Of a stretch of DNA of 64,000 nt, positions 31,536-40,613 are shown one piece after another; position 1 is the first letter of the stretch, and the number at the start of each line of letters is the position of its first letter. The position numbers and the translations under genes were made by a program. The stretch is from positions 62,001 through 126,000 of the forward strand of contig NZ_CALBGN010000020.1 of assembly GCF_937893305.1 (NCBI RefSeq), written 5' to 3'. The notes below the pieces were generated by a model, which was not told the DNA's origin, made no database searches, and saw nothing but the letters and a program-made list of their open reading frames with translations. The stretch comes from an uncultured Helicobacter sp. Lineage in GTDB: Bacteria > Campylobacterota > Campylobacteria > Campylobacterales > Helicobacteraceae.

Positions 31536-32558
31536 ACCCAAAAAAATAGGTATCTTTGGAAATACTGGCAAAATAGGAGATGAATTAGTTTGTCTCCCAG
31601 CCTATTACACCATTAAACAGCTGTATCCTCAGAGTTCTTTAACTCTTTTATGTAGCACAAGTATAGCATACAATATTTTTTCTAACTTAAATTTCATTGA
31701 TGAAATAAGCACCCTAGAATCTTACAAAAACAAAAATGGGGGGGGACAGAATTCGATATTCTTTTAGTTATTAATCATAACAATCTTAAAATATTACAAA
31801 GAGCTAAAAATATACCAGCAAAAAGGAAAATCACAACTTTTTCTCAAAGTCTAATGTTACGACATGGAATTTTTTTTATCCATGGTTTTGAACGTTTTAT
31901 TAATCCTTATTGGATCCAAACCCATAGCGAAGTGCAACGCAATCTTAATCTCGTAAGAAAAATTGATCCTATTCTCTTCGACAAACAGTTTCCAGCAATT
32001 AATTTGGAATGTGCAAGACTACAAACAACTTTAACCAATAAAATTTATATAAATAAAATATTATCAAATGCAAATTCTCATCTATTTGAAAAAATTGTTG
32101 GCATTTCTCCTTTTAGTGAGACTTCAACGAGAAGGAAAATGAATTTTGAAATAAATGATTGGTTAAAAATAACATATATTTTATCTCGCAAATTTCCTTC
32201 TTTCTTGTTTATATTATTAAGCCACTCAAAAACAATCATATCTCTAAAATATCAGACGCACAATATCATCATATTTCAAAACAATAATGATTTGTTAAAT
32301 CTTGTAGAGATTATATCTCGTCTAAATTTCCTTATAAGCACAGACACAGGAAATGTTCATATTGCCGACAACCTTAAAATTCCTGTCTTAGAAATTATTT
32401 CAAAAAAAACCAAGAAACAATGGGCTGGTGGAGCATATGGAGGATTTTGCAAGACAATGACTTTGCCAACAAATTGGCAAAAACACAAACAAAAATATCT
32501 CTTTAAATTTTTATCATTAGCATTTTCTTGCTTAAAAAACTTAACAAAAATCTCTTAA
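31519..32558 (+). pseudogene. GT9-family glycosyltransferase, split by a G8 tract (phase-variable, out of frame here)
   Basis: The first part (31519-31767) encodes KKIGIFGNTGKIGDELVCLPA, the GT9/heptosyltransferase start, and runs into GGG codons and a stop. The second part reads on in another frame to 32558 with ISTDTGNVHIAD, the GT9 nucleotide-sugar motif. Adding one G to the run at 31738-31745 gives one continuous protein of about 346 residues. The intact enzyme would add a sugar, probably to lipopolysaccharide. The frame starts inside the end of dnaK. Called a pseudogene only in the sense of being off in this sequence. Confidence 0.83.
31738..31745 (+). repeat. G8 homopolymer tract
   Basis: Eight G bases interrupt the GT9 frame. 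Nine would restore it, as the codons then read Gly-Gly-Gly-Thr-Glu-Phe-Asp-Ile-Leu-Leu and join the downstream part. Tracts of this length and base are slippage-prone in this lineage. Confidence 0.85.
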
Positions 32559-32885
32559 ATATCAATTAGTTTAATTACAAAAATATCTCAAATTTATTTG
32601 GTAATTTTTCTTAATTTATTGCCATAACCTACAAGCAACGAAGATCAAATAAATTTATTCATAAAAGAAGAATTCATATTCCCAAATCATTAGTAAATAA
32701 CCATAAAGATAATGGATTCTTAATACTTTTATGATTGATGAAATTTTTAACTTGTAAGCGCAATTAAACTCCAAGAAAGGATAGATTGCGCTCTCATAAA
32801 GAAGTTGCGAAGAGATTTTATAGTGATATTTATAATCCAAACAACCCAACAAACCCCATAAAACTCCCAAGTATCTCTTAAATCT
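32559..32885. other. AT-rich interval with a doubtful minus-strand frame
   Basis: About 330 bases between the convergent GT9 frame and pldA. A 71-codon minus-strand frame (32655-32870) encodes aromatic-rich sequence that could be a decayed glycosyltransferase tail or chance. It has no good ribosome site. No terminator or repeat was recognised. Confidence 0.3.
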
Positions 32886-33980
32886 CTATCTCGCAAACAA
32901 GATTCCAACTCCAACACGTTCAATAGAGCGGTTATAATCCACCAAACTTTCTCCATATCCATTAAAATACTGCACATACAAATAAAGATTTTTATAAATC
33001 GGATAAGAATAATCTAACATAACAGCTCCCCTATTATCGCTCTTTAAATTATTGCGCAAAGTCAGCGTGAAAATATGTTGATTGATTCCATAAGCTAAAT
33101 TCAATTCTCCATACCCCATATAATCTAAAATATCTGGATTGTCATCTTTGTTTGCGTCTTCTTTAATACGATACCAAGCCTTCAAACCTAATGCAAAGTT
33201 TTTATAACCATAAATCCCTTCTACAAATAAACGCTCCCAACTTCTTGACTTTAGTAAATCTCCACCATTGCTTTGGTGCATATATCCAAAATTCACACGA
33301 TCAAAAAATACATTATACTGCTCTAAAGGATAGCTAAGATACAAGACAGGCTCATAATTACTCTCTCTAAAAGGACGAGAATGTTCATTGTCATAAATTT
33401 GCCAAAGACTTTGTTGCGTATAAGCAAAATATAAATCTAAATCTTTAAACAAAAAATCATCAATAAGCATTTTTTTAATACTAATTTGAAACTTTGCCTC
33501 TGTGCGTTTTGTCTGTCCTTGTTCCTTGTTCCAACTCACACTTGCAGGCAAGAAATAATTAAATCTATAAGGTTCAAATCCTAAAAAATCTCCAAAAAAA
33601 CGATTTCGTTCAAAACGCGCCTCATAACGACTAATCCCTTCTTCAAGACTTGCATTTTTAGGATTTTCAATATTTGAAATCTCTTTTGATTTTACATTCG
33701 CAAAATCTTTGAAATATTTAGAATCTTTTACTAAAGGTGCATTTTTAGGATTTTCTACAAAAGTTACAAAAAGTTCATCAGAATCCTGCAAGTTCAACTT
33801 TAATTCTTTTTGCCCCTTTTGCACACTAATAATTTCTACAATTTGCATTTGCCTATCTAAAATCAGAACTTTAGCACGCTCATTTTCACTAAAATCTAAT
33901 CTTTCATAAAACCTTTCTTGCAAGACATTACAATACGCAAACAAAGGCAAACATAGCGCGCTTAAAATCCTAAACCACAT
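32886..33980 (-). CDS. pldA: outer-membrane phospholipase A
   Basis: A 364-residue outer-membrane beta-barrel lipase with a signal peptide (about 1-16). The catalytic motif YMHQSNG (His and Ser of HxSNG) is followed by RSWERLF in the barrel half. The N-terminal 100 residues are a periplasmic extension, as in Helicobacter. It hydrolyses phospholipids in the outer leaflet and is linked to membrane remodelling. ATG 33980 has AAGGA upstream and is two bases after the galE stop; the longer frame to 34013 would overlap galE. No homopolymer tract is present, unlike in some Helicobacter pldA genes. Confidence 0.9.
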   Translation of the reverse strand: MWFRILSALCLPLFAYCNVLQERFYERLDFSENERAKVLILDRQMQIVEIISVQKGQKELKLNLQDSDELFVTFVENPKNAPLVKDSKYFKDFANVKSKEISNIENPKNASLEEGISRYEARFERNRFFGDFLGFEPYRFNYFLPASVSWNKEQGQTKRTEAKFQISIKKMLIDDFLFKDLDLYFAYTQQSLWQIYDNEHSRPFRESNYEPVLYLSYPLEQYNVFFDRVNFGYMHQSNGGDLLKSRSWERLFVEGIYGYKNFALGLKAWYRIKEDANKDDNPDILDYMGYGELNLAYGINQHIFTLTLRNNLKSDNRGAVMLDYSYPIYKNLYLYVQYFNGYGESLVDYNRSIERVGVGILFAR

Positions 33981-33982
33981 TT

Positions 33983-35005
33983 TCAATAATCCTTTTTTAA
34001 TGTTTGTTCCCATAAATACGCACTCTTACAAATCATTTCTAAATCATTATATTTTGGATTCCAGTTTGTGTGGGTTAAAATCTTTTGATTATCACTTACA
34101 AGCACGCTAGGATCACCATCTCTTCTTGGTGCAGACTCCACGATAAAATCCTTTGCACTGACTTTTTTTACACAATCAATCACTTCTTTTACGCTAAATC
34201 CCTTGCCATAACCTACATTATAAACTTCACTCTCTCCTTTATCCATTAATGTTTTTAAAGTCCAAAAATGCGCGCTTGCTAAATCATCAATATGGATATA
34301 ATCTCTAACACAAGTGCCATCATTTGTCGGATAATCCGTGCCAAAAATCTGCATTTTTTCGCGTTTATTTGTCGCGCATTCACACGCAACTTTAATCAAA
34401 TGTGTTGCATTTTTTGTTCTTTGTCCTAATGCACCCTCTTTATCCATTAACGCACCTGCTACATTAAAATAGCGCAAAATCACACTTTTAAAACTAGGAT
34501 TTGCCACTTCTAATGCTTGCAAAATCTTTTCAATAATAAATTTAGACTCTCCATAAGGATTAATAGGAGCTTTTGGTGCAGATTCTGCAAGATTTTCTTT
34601 GCTTGTCGGCTCTCCATATACTGCGGCTGTAGAGCTAAATAAAAAGCGATTAACTTTAAACTCTTGAGCGACTTCTAGCAAATTTGTTGAATTTGCTACA
34701 TTGTTTTTAAAATACAATAAGGGTTTTTGCACAGATTCTTGCACAATCAAACTTGCTGCAAAATGAACAATTGCATCAAAGTTGGAATCCAAAAACACTC
34801 TTCTTAGAATTTTAATATCTCCTAAATCCCCTTGTATCAACTCTACACGCCCGACAAATGTGCGTTTTAAAAATTCTACATTTTCTAAAAAACCTGTGGA
34901 GAGATTATCAAAAATTACAATCTTGCAATCACTATGTTTTAAAAAATAATACGCTGTATGCGATCCAATATATCCAGCAGCTCCCGTGAATAAAAAAGTT
35001 TGCAC
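33983..35005 (-). CDS. galE: UDP-glucose 4-epimerase
   Basis: A 340-residue short-chain dehydrogenase-fold enzyme interconverting UDP-glucose and UDP-galactose for surface polysaccharide synthesis. It has the NAD loop GAAGYIGSHT at 8-17, a catalytic Ser region LFSSTAAVYGEP and the Tyr-x-x-x-Lys in PYGESK. It is transcribed away from glmS and probably with pldA. A -10 element lies at 35039-35050. Confidence 0.93.
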   Translation of the reverse strand: MQTFLFTGAAGYIGSHTAYYFLKHSDCKIVIFDNLSTGFLENVEFLKRTFVGRVELIQGDLGDIKILRRVFLDSNFDAIVHFAASLIVQESVQKPLLYFKNNVANSTNLLEVAQEFKVNRFLFSSTAAVYGEPTSKENLAESAPKAPINPYGESKFIIEKILQALEVANPSFKSVILRYFNVAGALMDKEGALGQRTKNATHLIKVACECATNKREKMQIFGTDYPTNDGTCVRDYIHIDDLASAHFWTLKTLMDKGESEVYNVGYGKGFSVKEVIDCVKKVSAKDFIVESAPRRDGDPSVLVSDNQKILTHTNWNPKYNDLEMICKSAYLWEQTLKKDY

Positions 35006-35033
35006 TTCTAATCCTTAATTAATGTATGCTTTT

Positions 35034-35056
35034 GGCAAATTTTAACATAATTTGCC
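35034..35056 (-). promoter_or_regulatory. galE promoter -10 inside an inverted repeat
   Basis: On the minus strand TTATGTTAAAAT (35050-35039) is an extended -10 pointing at galE, whose start is 34 bases away. It sits between perfect 8-base arms GGCAAATT (35034-35041) and AATTTGCC (35049-35056), so a regulator could bind over it. The same 12-base word recurs before gltX and mqnA. Confidence 0.5.
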
Positions 35057-35122
35057 CCATTTACCATTTCTTTACGCATTTTATGTAAAAATGCCAAAAT
35101 CAAATTCTAATAGGAGAGAACA

Positions 35123-36916
35123 ATGTGTGGAATCATCGGCTATATAGGTGAAAATGATAAAAAGTCTATTTTGCTAAATGGCTTAAAAGAGTTAGAATAT
35201 CGCGGTTATGATTCTGCAGGAATTTCTGTTTTAGAAAATGGAGAATTGCACACCTTTAAAGCTGTTGGTAAGCTTGTTAATTTAGAACATAAATGCCAAG
35301 ATTTTCATACAAATGGCTTTGGTTTAGGTATTGGACACACGCGCTGGGCAACACACGGAAAACCCACAGAGATTAACGCACATCCACATATTGGACATTA
35401 TAGCAATGTTGTGCATAATGGGATCATTGAAAATTACCAAAGCATCAAAGAATCCTTACAAAAACAAGGATGTGTGTTTTCTTCGCAAACAGACACAGAA
35501 GTGATTGTGCATCTCTTTGAATCCTATATCACACAAACAAATGATCCTTTAAGTGCTTTCAAAAAAACAATAGCTGATTTAAAGGGAGCGTATGCGATTT
35601 TGCTCATTACGCAAAAGGCTCCAAATACAATTTTTTATGCTAAAAATGGCTCTCCTTTAATCATTGGCAAAAGCACAGATGAAAAAGAAATCTTTTTTGC
35701 TTCTTCTGATGCTCCATTAATTGGACTTGCAAGTGAAGTGTGCTACCTAGAAGATGGCGAAATTGGAAAAATGGAATTAGGAGATTTCAAAACTCTTTCT
35801 AACACAAAAGCCCTAAGCGGTGATAAGCTTTCAGCGCAAAAAGATGGTTTTACTTTCTTTATGGAGAAGGAGATTTATGAACAGCATAAAGTTCTACTTG
35901 AAACAATGATGGGAAGAGTTAGTGAAGAAGGATTTAGTCTTGAAGAACTAGAGGTGTTAAATTTAGATTCTTTTAGCTCCATTACGCTCTGTGCTTGTGG
36001 GACAAGCTATCACGCAAGTCTTGCTGGAAGTTACTTGCTAGAACGCATTGCAAAATTAAAAACAAGGGTAGAAATTGCTAGTGAATTTCGCTACAAAGAA
36101 CCGATTTTACACAAAAATGAGCTTTTTATTGTCATCTCTCAAAGCGGTGAAACTGCCGATACACTTGAAGCACTAAAACTTGCAAAAAAGAGCGGACTAA
36201 CAACGCTTGGGATTTGCAATGTAGATAATAGCTCTATTGTAAGAGAGAGTGATTATTCTTTGCTTACGCGTGCTGGGATTGAAAAAGGAGTAGCAAGCAC
36301 AAAAGCTTTTGCTACACAAGTGATGGTGCTTTGGATTTTAGCAAACTTTTTTGCACAAAAACGCGGAATTTTAAATAAAGAATCCATTAAAAATGAAGCA
36401 AACACAATGCTTGAAGCAAGCAAAGCCACAAAAGTAGATAAAAAACTTCACGAACATATTAAACGCTTATCGCGCCGTTATTTGCACGGACACGGATTTT
36501 TCTTTATCGGTCGTGACATTTTTTATCCTTTAGCCTTAGAAGGCGCATTAAAACTTAAAGAGATTAGCTATCTACACGCTGAAGGTTATCCTAGTGGGGA
36601 GATGAAGCACGGACCTATTGCATTAGCCGATTTAGGGCTATTTTGCGTTGCGCTAATGCCACAAAATCTCCTGCACGATAAAATTAAAAGCAATGTTGAA
36701 GAATTAAGCGCGCGCGATGCAATGATTTGTGCATTAAGTGCAGAATATTATGAAGGCTCTGATGATTGGATTGCAATCCCTCATTATTCTCATTATATGA
36801 CAGAGTTTTTTTCAATGATGGTTGTGTTGCAAATCTTTGCTCTTGAAGTTGCCCTGCGTTTAGGCAATGATGTAGATATGCCAAGAAACTTAGCCAAAAG
36901 TGTAACAGTGGAGTAA
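35123..36916 (+). CDS. glmS: glucosamine-6-phosphate synthase (isomerising)
   Basis: The 597-residue enzyme makes glucosamine 6-phosphate from fructose 6-phosphate and glutamine, the entry step to cell-wall amino sugars. The catalytic Cys2 begins the N-terminal glutaminase (MCGIIGYIG). Two SIS domains follow, with CGTSYHAS and SQSGETADT as sugar-phosphate-binding motifs, and the end PRNLAKSVTVE is the typical C-terminus. AGGAG precedes the ATG. glmM, which uses its product, is close by at 37538 on the other strand. Confidence 0.97.
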   Translation: MCGIIGYIGENDKKSILLNGLKELEYRGYDSAGISVLENGELHTFKAVGKLVNLEHKCQDFHTNGFGLGIGHTRWATHGKPTEINAHPHIGHYSNVVHNGIIENYQSIKESLQKQGCVFSSQTDTEVIVHLFESYITQTNDPLSAFKKTIADLKGAYAILLITQKAPNTIFYAKNGSPLIIGKSTDEKEIFFASSDAPLIGLASEVCYLEDGEIGKMELGDFKTLSNTKALSGDKLSAQKDGFTFFMEKEIYEQHKVLLETMMGRVSEEGFSLEELEVLNLDSFSSITLCACGTSYHASLAGSYLLERIAKLKTRVEIASEFRYKEPILHKNELFIVISQSGETADTLEALKLAKKSGLTTLGICNVDNSSIVRESDYSLLTRAGIEKGVASTKAFATQVMVLWILANFFAQKRGILNKESIKNEANTMLEASKATKVDKKLHEHIKRLSRRYLHGHGFFFIGRDIFYPLALEGALKLKEISYLHAEGYPSGEMKHGPIALADLGLFCVALMPQNLLHDKIKSNVEELSARDAMICALSAEYYEGSDDWIAIPHYSHYMTEFFSMMVVLQIFALEVALRLGNDVDMPRNLAKSVTVE

Positions 36917-36966
36917 TAAAAACTGAAGAATTCTAAATAAAAGAGAATTTGTGAGTTTAAATCCTG

Positions 36967-37042
36967 TGGTGGCCACGACTGGACTTGAACCAGCGACCAC
37001 TACCATGTCAAGGTAGCGCTCTACCAATTGAGCTACGCGACC
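36967..37042 (-). tRNA. tRNA-Val (anticodon GAC)
   Basis: A 76-base cloverleaf on the minus strand: acceptor GGTCGCG, D arm AGCTCAATTGGTAGAGC, anticodon stem CTACC/GGTAG with loop TTGACAT, T arm CTGGTTCAAGTCCAG, and an encoded CCA (36967-36969 on the given strand). It follows lspA on the same strand by about 20 bases and may be read through from glmM-lspA. Confidence 0.94.
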
Positions 37043-37061
37043 AAAAAGAACGCGAATTCTA

Positions 37062-37544
37062 TCATAGCGGACTTTTATCTTTTCTTAAAAAAACTTTTAA
37101 AAGAATCAGTGCAACGCCCACATTAATCATCACATCAGCAAAATTAAAAATCGCGAACTCAAATTTATAATGCCAAAAAATATAATCCACCACTCCGCCA
37201 TGAATAAACCGATCTAAAATATTAGAAATCCCTGCACCAAAAATCATTCCAAGCGCAATAAAATGTGCATTTAAAATCTCTTTATACTTCCATAAATAAA
37301 AAAAGATTCCAACTAAAAGTAAAATCTGTAAATATTTAAGCCATTCTTGCAAAAACGCAAACATAGAAAACGCCACTCCTTTATTATACACAAGCAACAA
37401 CGAAACTACATTTGTGTCATAAATTACATCTCCGTGTTGATAACCTTTTAAAACAAAATACCATTTAATTGTTTGATCTAGCAAAAATACAATACACAAA
37501 GCCAAACAAAAACCAAGCCAAACCCTATGCTTAAAACCTAACAA
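37062..37544 (-). CDS. lspA: lipoprotein signal peptidase
   Basis: A 160-residue, four-pass aspartic protease that removes signal peptides from prolipoproteins in the inner membrane. The two catalytic Asp motifs are visible: VYNKGVAFS (region before the first Asp box) and GAGISNILDRFIHGGVVDYI. It overlaps glmM by seven bases, so both are translated from one message. Substrates would include the RlpA lipoprotein in this window. Confidence 0.93.
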   Translation of the reverse strand: MLGFKHRVWLGFCLALCIVFLLDQTIKWYFVLKGYQHGDVIYDTNVVSLLLVYNKGVAFSMFAFLQEWLKYLQILLLVGIFFYLWKYKEILNAHFIALGMIFGAGISNILDRFIHGGVVDYIFWHYKFEFAIFNFADVMINVGVALILLKVFLRKDKSPL

Positions 37545-38875
37545 ATCTTGCCTTTAAAATACTCTTCACACTCTTGCATAACTTTATCTAAAAGTTTTAT
37601 ATCTTTGCCCTCTAGCAAAATACGCAATTTATTCTCCGTCCCACTATAACGGATTAAATGGCGTATATTATGTGCTTCAATAGATTTTAAAAAATTTTGA
37701 TAATTCTCTAGTGATTCCAAACTAGGTTTAGAACTCACAGAGAGATTTTTTAAAATTTGTGGATAAAGATTAAAACAATTTAACGCCTTAGAAGCTGATT
37801 TTTTAGATTTTAAAATATAAGCCATTGTTTGTAAAGCACTCACCAAGCCATCACCTGTTTTTGCGAAATCACTAAAGATAATATGTCCGCTTTGTTCTCC
37901 ACCAAAATTTAAATTCTTTTCAAGCATTGCTTCTAACACATATTTATCGCCAACATTTGAACGCATAAGTGTGATTCCGTGATTTTTCAAAAATTCTTCT
38001 AAAGCATAATTACTCATAATTGTTGCAACAACTGCGTTATTTTTTAACATTTTAGATTCTTTAGCAGCTAAAGCTAGCACTCCAATGAGTTTATCTCCAT
38101 GAACCACTTCTCCTTTTTCATCAACCACCACAAGTCTATCAGCATCACCATCAAGAGCAAATCCAATATCTGCTCTAACTCGACGCACTTCTTCTTGTAG
38201 CATTAAAGGTTGCGTTGCTCCACAATTCTCATTAATATTAAAACCATTTGGCTCATCATTAATCACAAAAACTTCCGCCCCAAGCTCACTAAAAATTGTT
38301 GGTGCCACTTTGTAGGCTGCTCCATTTGCACAATCAAGCACAACACGGATTCCATATAAAGATAAGTCTTTTGGAAAAGAATTTTTAATATGCACAATAT
38401 AACGCCCTACAACATCATCAATTCTCTTAGATGAGCCAATCTCTTTACCCTTTTTTTGCGCTGATTCAAGAAGGTTCAAATCCTTATAAATCTTCTCAAT
38501 TGCTTCTTCATCTTTTTCATCAATCTTATATCCACTACGCCCAAAAAACTTGATTCCATTATCCATAAAAGGATTATGACTAGCACTAACCATTATCCCA
38601 CCATCACAACGCATATCTTCTGTTAAATATGCAATAGCAGGTGTTGGCATAGGTCCAATCTGTATCACCTCATAACCCACCGCTGTAAGCCCACTAACAA
38701 TGGCATTTTCTAGCATATATCCACTACGCCTTGTGTCTTTTCCTACCAAAATTCTATTTGTTTTTGCGTGTTCTCTATAATAAATTCCCGCAGCAATTCC
38801 TAATTTAAGCGCGCAAAATGCGTCTAGTTTTACGCCGGCTTCACCTCTTACACCATCTGTTCCAAATAACTTCAT
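37538..38875 (-). CDS. glmM: phosphoglucosamine mutase
   Basis: A 445-residue enzyme converting glucosamine 6-phosphate to glucosamine 1-phosphate, after GlmS. The phosphoserine loop VSASHNPF lies near residue 100, the metal-binding DGDADR near 240, and the sugar-binding GGEQSGH near 323. RYSGTENKLR near the end binds phosphate. It is first in a unit with lspA. The start is 81 bases from the divergent rpsT gene. Confidence 0.96.
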   Translation of the reverse strand: MKLFGTDGVRGEAGVKLDAFCALKLGIAAGIYYREHAKTNRILVGKDTRRSGYMLENAIVSGLTAVGYEVIQIGPMPTPAIAYLTEDMRCDGGIMVSASHNPFMDNGIKFFGRSGYKIDEKDEEAIEKIYKDLNLLESAQKKGKEIGSSKRIDDVVGRYIVHIKNSFPKDLSLYGIRVVLDCANGAAYKVAPTIFSELGAEVFVINDEPNGFNINENCGATQPLMLQEEVRRVRADIGFALDGDADRLVVVDEKGEVVHGDKLIGVLALAAKESKMLKNNAVVATIMSNYALEEFLKNHGITLMRSNVGDKYVLEAMLEKNLNFGGEQSGHIIFSDFAKTGDGLVSALQTMAYILKSKKSASKALNCFNLYPQILKNLSVSSKPSLESLENYQNFLKSIEAHNIRHLIRYSGTENKLRILLEGKDIKLLDKVMQECEEYFKGKIC

Positions 38876-38956
38876 AATTACGCCCTTTTATTTGCTTTTA
38901 ATAAAATGTTAAATAGAATTTTAGCTTAAATTTTTTACAAAAGGATTAATACCACT

Positions 38957-39232
38957 ATGGCAAATCATAAATCGGCAGAGAAACGCATTCGTCAGACAAA
39001 AAAGCGCACGGAAAGAAATCGCTACTATAAAACAAGAATCAAAAATATGACAAGAACGTTAAAAGAAGCAATTGACGCAAAAGATTTAGACAAAGCGCAA
39101 GAAACGATAAAACAAATCAATCAAAACTTCCATAGTTATGTCAGCAAAGGAATCTTAACCAAAAATACTGCTGCTAGAAAAGTTAGTCGCCTGAACGCTT
39201 CTGTTAAAAAACTTGCCCTAGCAAACGCTTAA
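38957..39232 (+). CDS. rpsT: 30S ribosomal protein S20
   Basis: A 91-residue very basic, helical protein (MANHKSAEKRIRQ start) binding the 5' domain of 16S rRNA. The length and start are typical, with AAGGA upstream. It is followed after 32 bases by prfA, a pairing conserved in Campylobacterales. Confidence 0.96.
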   Translation: MANHKSAEKRIRQTKKRTERNRYYKTRIKNMTRTLKEAIDAKDLDKAQETIKQINQNFHSYVSKGILTKNTAARKVSRLNASVKKLALANA

Positions 39233-39264
39233 ATTCGCGTTTGTTTCCCTAAAAGCTCTTGTTA

Positions 39265-40335
39265 ATGTTAGCTTCTAAACTTCAACCCTTTATTCAGCGT
39301 TATGATGAAATTAGTGCGCTACTTGTTGATCCTAATATCTTAAATGATGTGAAACGTATTACAGAACTTAGCAAGGAGCAAAGCGACTTGGAAGAGCTTG
39401 TAGAAAAGGCACGTGTATATCTCAATAATCTCCAGAGCATTGAAGAAAACAAAGCTTTGCTAGATGATAAAGAACTTGGAGATTTAGCAAAAGAAGAAAT
39501 TAAAGAAGCAGAAGCGCAAAATATAGAATTAGAAGTAGAAATTAAGGTTTTACTACTTCCAAAAGATCCTAATGACGACAAAAACATTTATTTGGAGTTA
39601 CGCGCAGGCACAGGGGGTGATGAAGCTGGAATCTTTGTGGGGGATTTGTTTCGCGCTTATGTGCGCTATGCAGATCTTAAGGCTTGGAAAGTAGAAATCA
39701 TTAGTTCTAGTGAAAATAGTGTTGGGGGATATAAAGAAATTATCGCCCTTGTTAAAGGTAAAGGTGCATATTCAAGGTTGAAGTTTGAAGGCGGGACGCA
39801 TCGTGTGCAACGCGTGCCAGCTACGGAATCACAAGGAAGAGTGCATACATCAGCAATCACAGTTGCAATTATGCCTGAAGTTGATGATGTGGAAGTTGTG
39901 ATTAACCCTAATGATTTGCGCATTGAAGTCTTTCGCGCTGGGGGACACGGCGGACAATGCGTTAATACTACAGATTCTGCTGTTAGAATCACACATATTC
40001 CAACAGGAATTAGCGTTTCTATGCAAGACGAAAAATCCCAGCACAAAAATAAAGACAAAGCAATGAAAATCCTAAAGGCTAGGATCTATGAAGCAGAGCT
40101 TGAAGCACAAATGGAACAAAATGCAGAAGCTAGAAAGTCCCAAGTTGGAAGTGGAGATAGGAGTGAAAGAATCCGCACTTACAACTATCCACAAAATCGC
40201 TTAACAGATCATCGTGTAGGCTTGACTTTATACAGCTTAGAAGAGATTATGTTAAGTGGGAATTTAGATTCCGTTATCGATCCAATTGTGGCGTATTTTC
40301 AAGCAGAGGCTCTACAAAATAGCGGAATCGCATAA
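39265..40335 (+). CDS. prfA: peptide chain release factor 1
   Basis: A 356-residue factor recognising UAA and UAG. The peptidyl-hydrolysis loop GGHGGQC is present, as are the anticodon-like PAT-type motif in QRVPATESQGR and RTYNYPQNRLTDHR. I chose ATG 39265 (MLASKLQPF) over the TTG at 39259 because it gives the normal N-terminus. Neither has a strong ribosome site. Confidence 0.94.
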   Translation: MLASKLQPFIQRYDEISALLVDPNILNDVKRITELSKEQSDLEELVEKARVYLNNLQSIEENKALLDDKELGDLAKEEIKEAEAQNIELEVEIKVLLLPKDPNDDKNIYLELRAGTGGDEAGIFVGDLFRAYVRYADLKAWKVEIISSSENSVGGYKEIIALVKGKGAYSRLKFEGGTHRVQRVPATESQGRVHTSAITVAIMPEVDDVEVVINPNDLRIEVFRAGGHGGQCVNTTDSAVRITHIPTGISVSMQDEKSQHKNKDKAMKILKARIYEAELEAQMEQNAEARKSQVGSGDRSERIRTYNYPQNRLTDHRVGLTLYSLEEIMLSGNLDSVIDPIVAYFQAEALQNSGIA

Positions 40336-40363
40336 TTTTAAGCTCTCTTTTACTTAAAATCGT

Positions 40364-40369
40364 TATAAT
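40364..40369 (+). promoter_or_regulatory. -10 element before tRNA-Ser
   Basis: A perfect TATAAT 21 bases before the tRNA-Ser gene. No convincing -35 is seen at the expected place. Confidence 0.5.
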
Positions 40370-40390
40370 TTCGCTTCTTTATAATTTTTT

Positions 40391-40481
40391 GGACAGATGG
40401 GTGAGTTGGCTGAAACCACATCCCTGCTAAGGATGCGTAGTCGCAAGATTACCGAGAGTTCGAATCTCTCTCTGTCCGCCA
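40391..40481 (+). tRNA. tRNA-Ser (anticodon GCT)
   Basis: A 91-base class II tRNA: acceptor GGACAGA pairing with TCTGTCC, anticodon stem CATCC/GGATG with loop CTGCTAA, a long variable arm, T arm GAGTTCGAATCTC, discriminator G and encoded CCA at 40479-40481. It reads AGC and AGU codons. Confidence 0.95.
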
Positions 40482-40569
40482 CTCTTTATAAATCTCCACT
40501 TTAGTAAATACAAAATAGATTCCATACCAAGCAAAGTTTAGCTATTTGAATTTATGATTTTACAATTTG

Positions 40570-40604
40570 AAAAACCCAACCCACACGCATTTTGCGCGTA
40601 GTGG
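40570..40604 (-). terminator. possible intrinsic terminator of the diiron/flavin/PhnD operon
   Basis: On the minus strand the arms CCAC-TA-CGC and GCG-T-GTGG form a short GC-rich stem, followed by GTTGGGTTTTT. It lies just after the stop of the last gene. The bulges make the stem modest. Confidence 0.4.
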
Positions 40605-40613
40605 TTTGAAAAC

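Noticed and set aside
32655..32977. Minus-strand small genes near 32655-32977
   Set aside because: No ribosome sites, overlapping each other and pldA, and no recognisable motif. A decayed glycosyltransferase is possible but not supported.
35034..35056. Terminator between galE and glmS
   Set aside because: The genes diverge here, so a terminator makes no sense. The hairpin is AT-rich and contains a -10 word.
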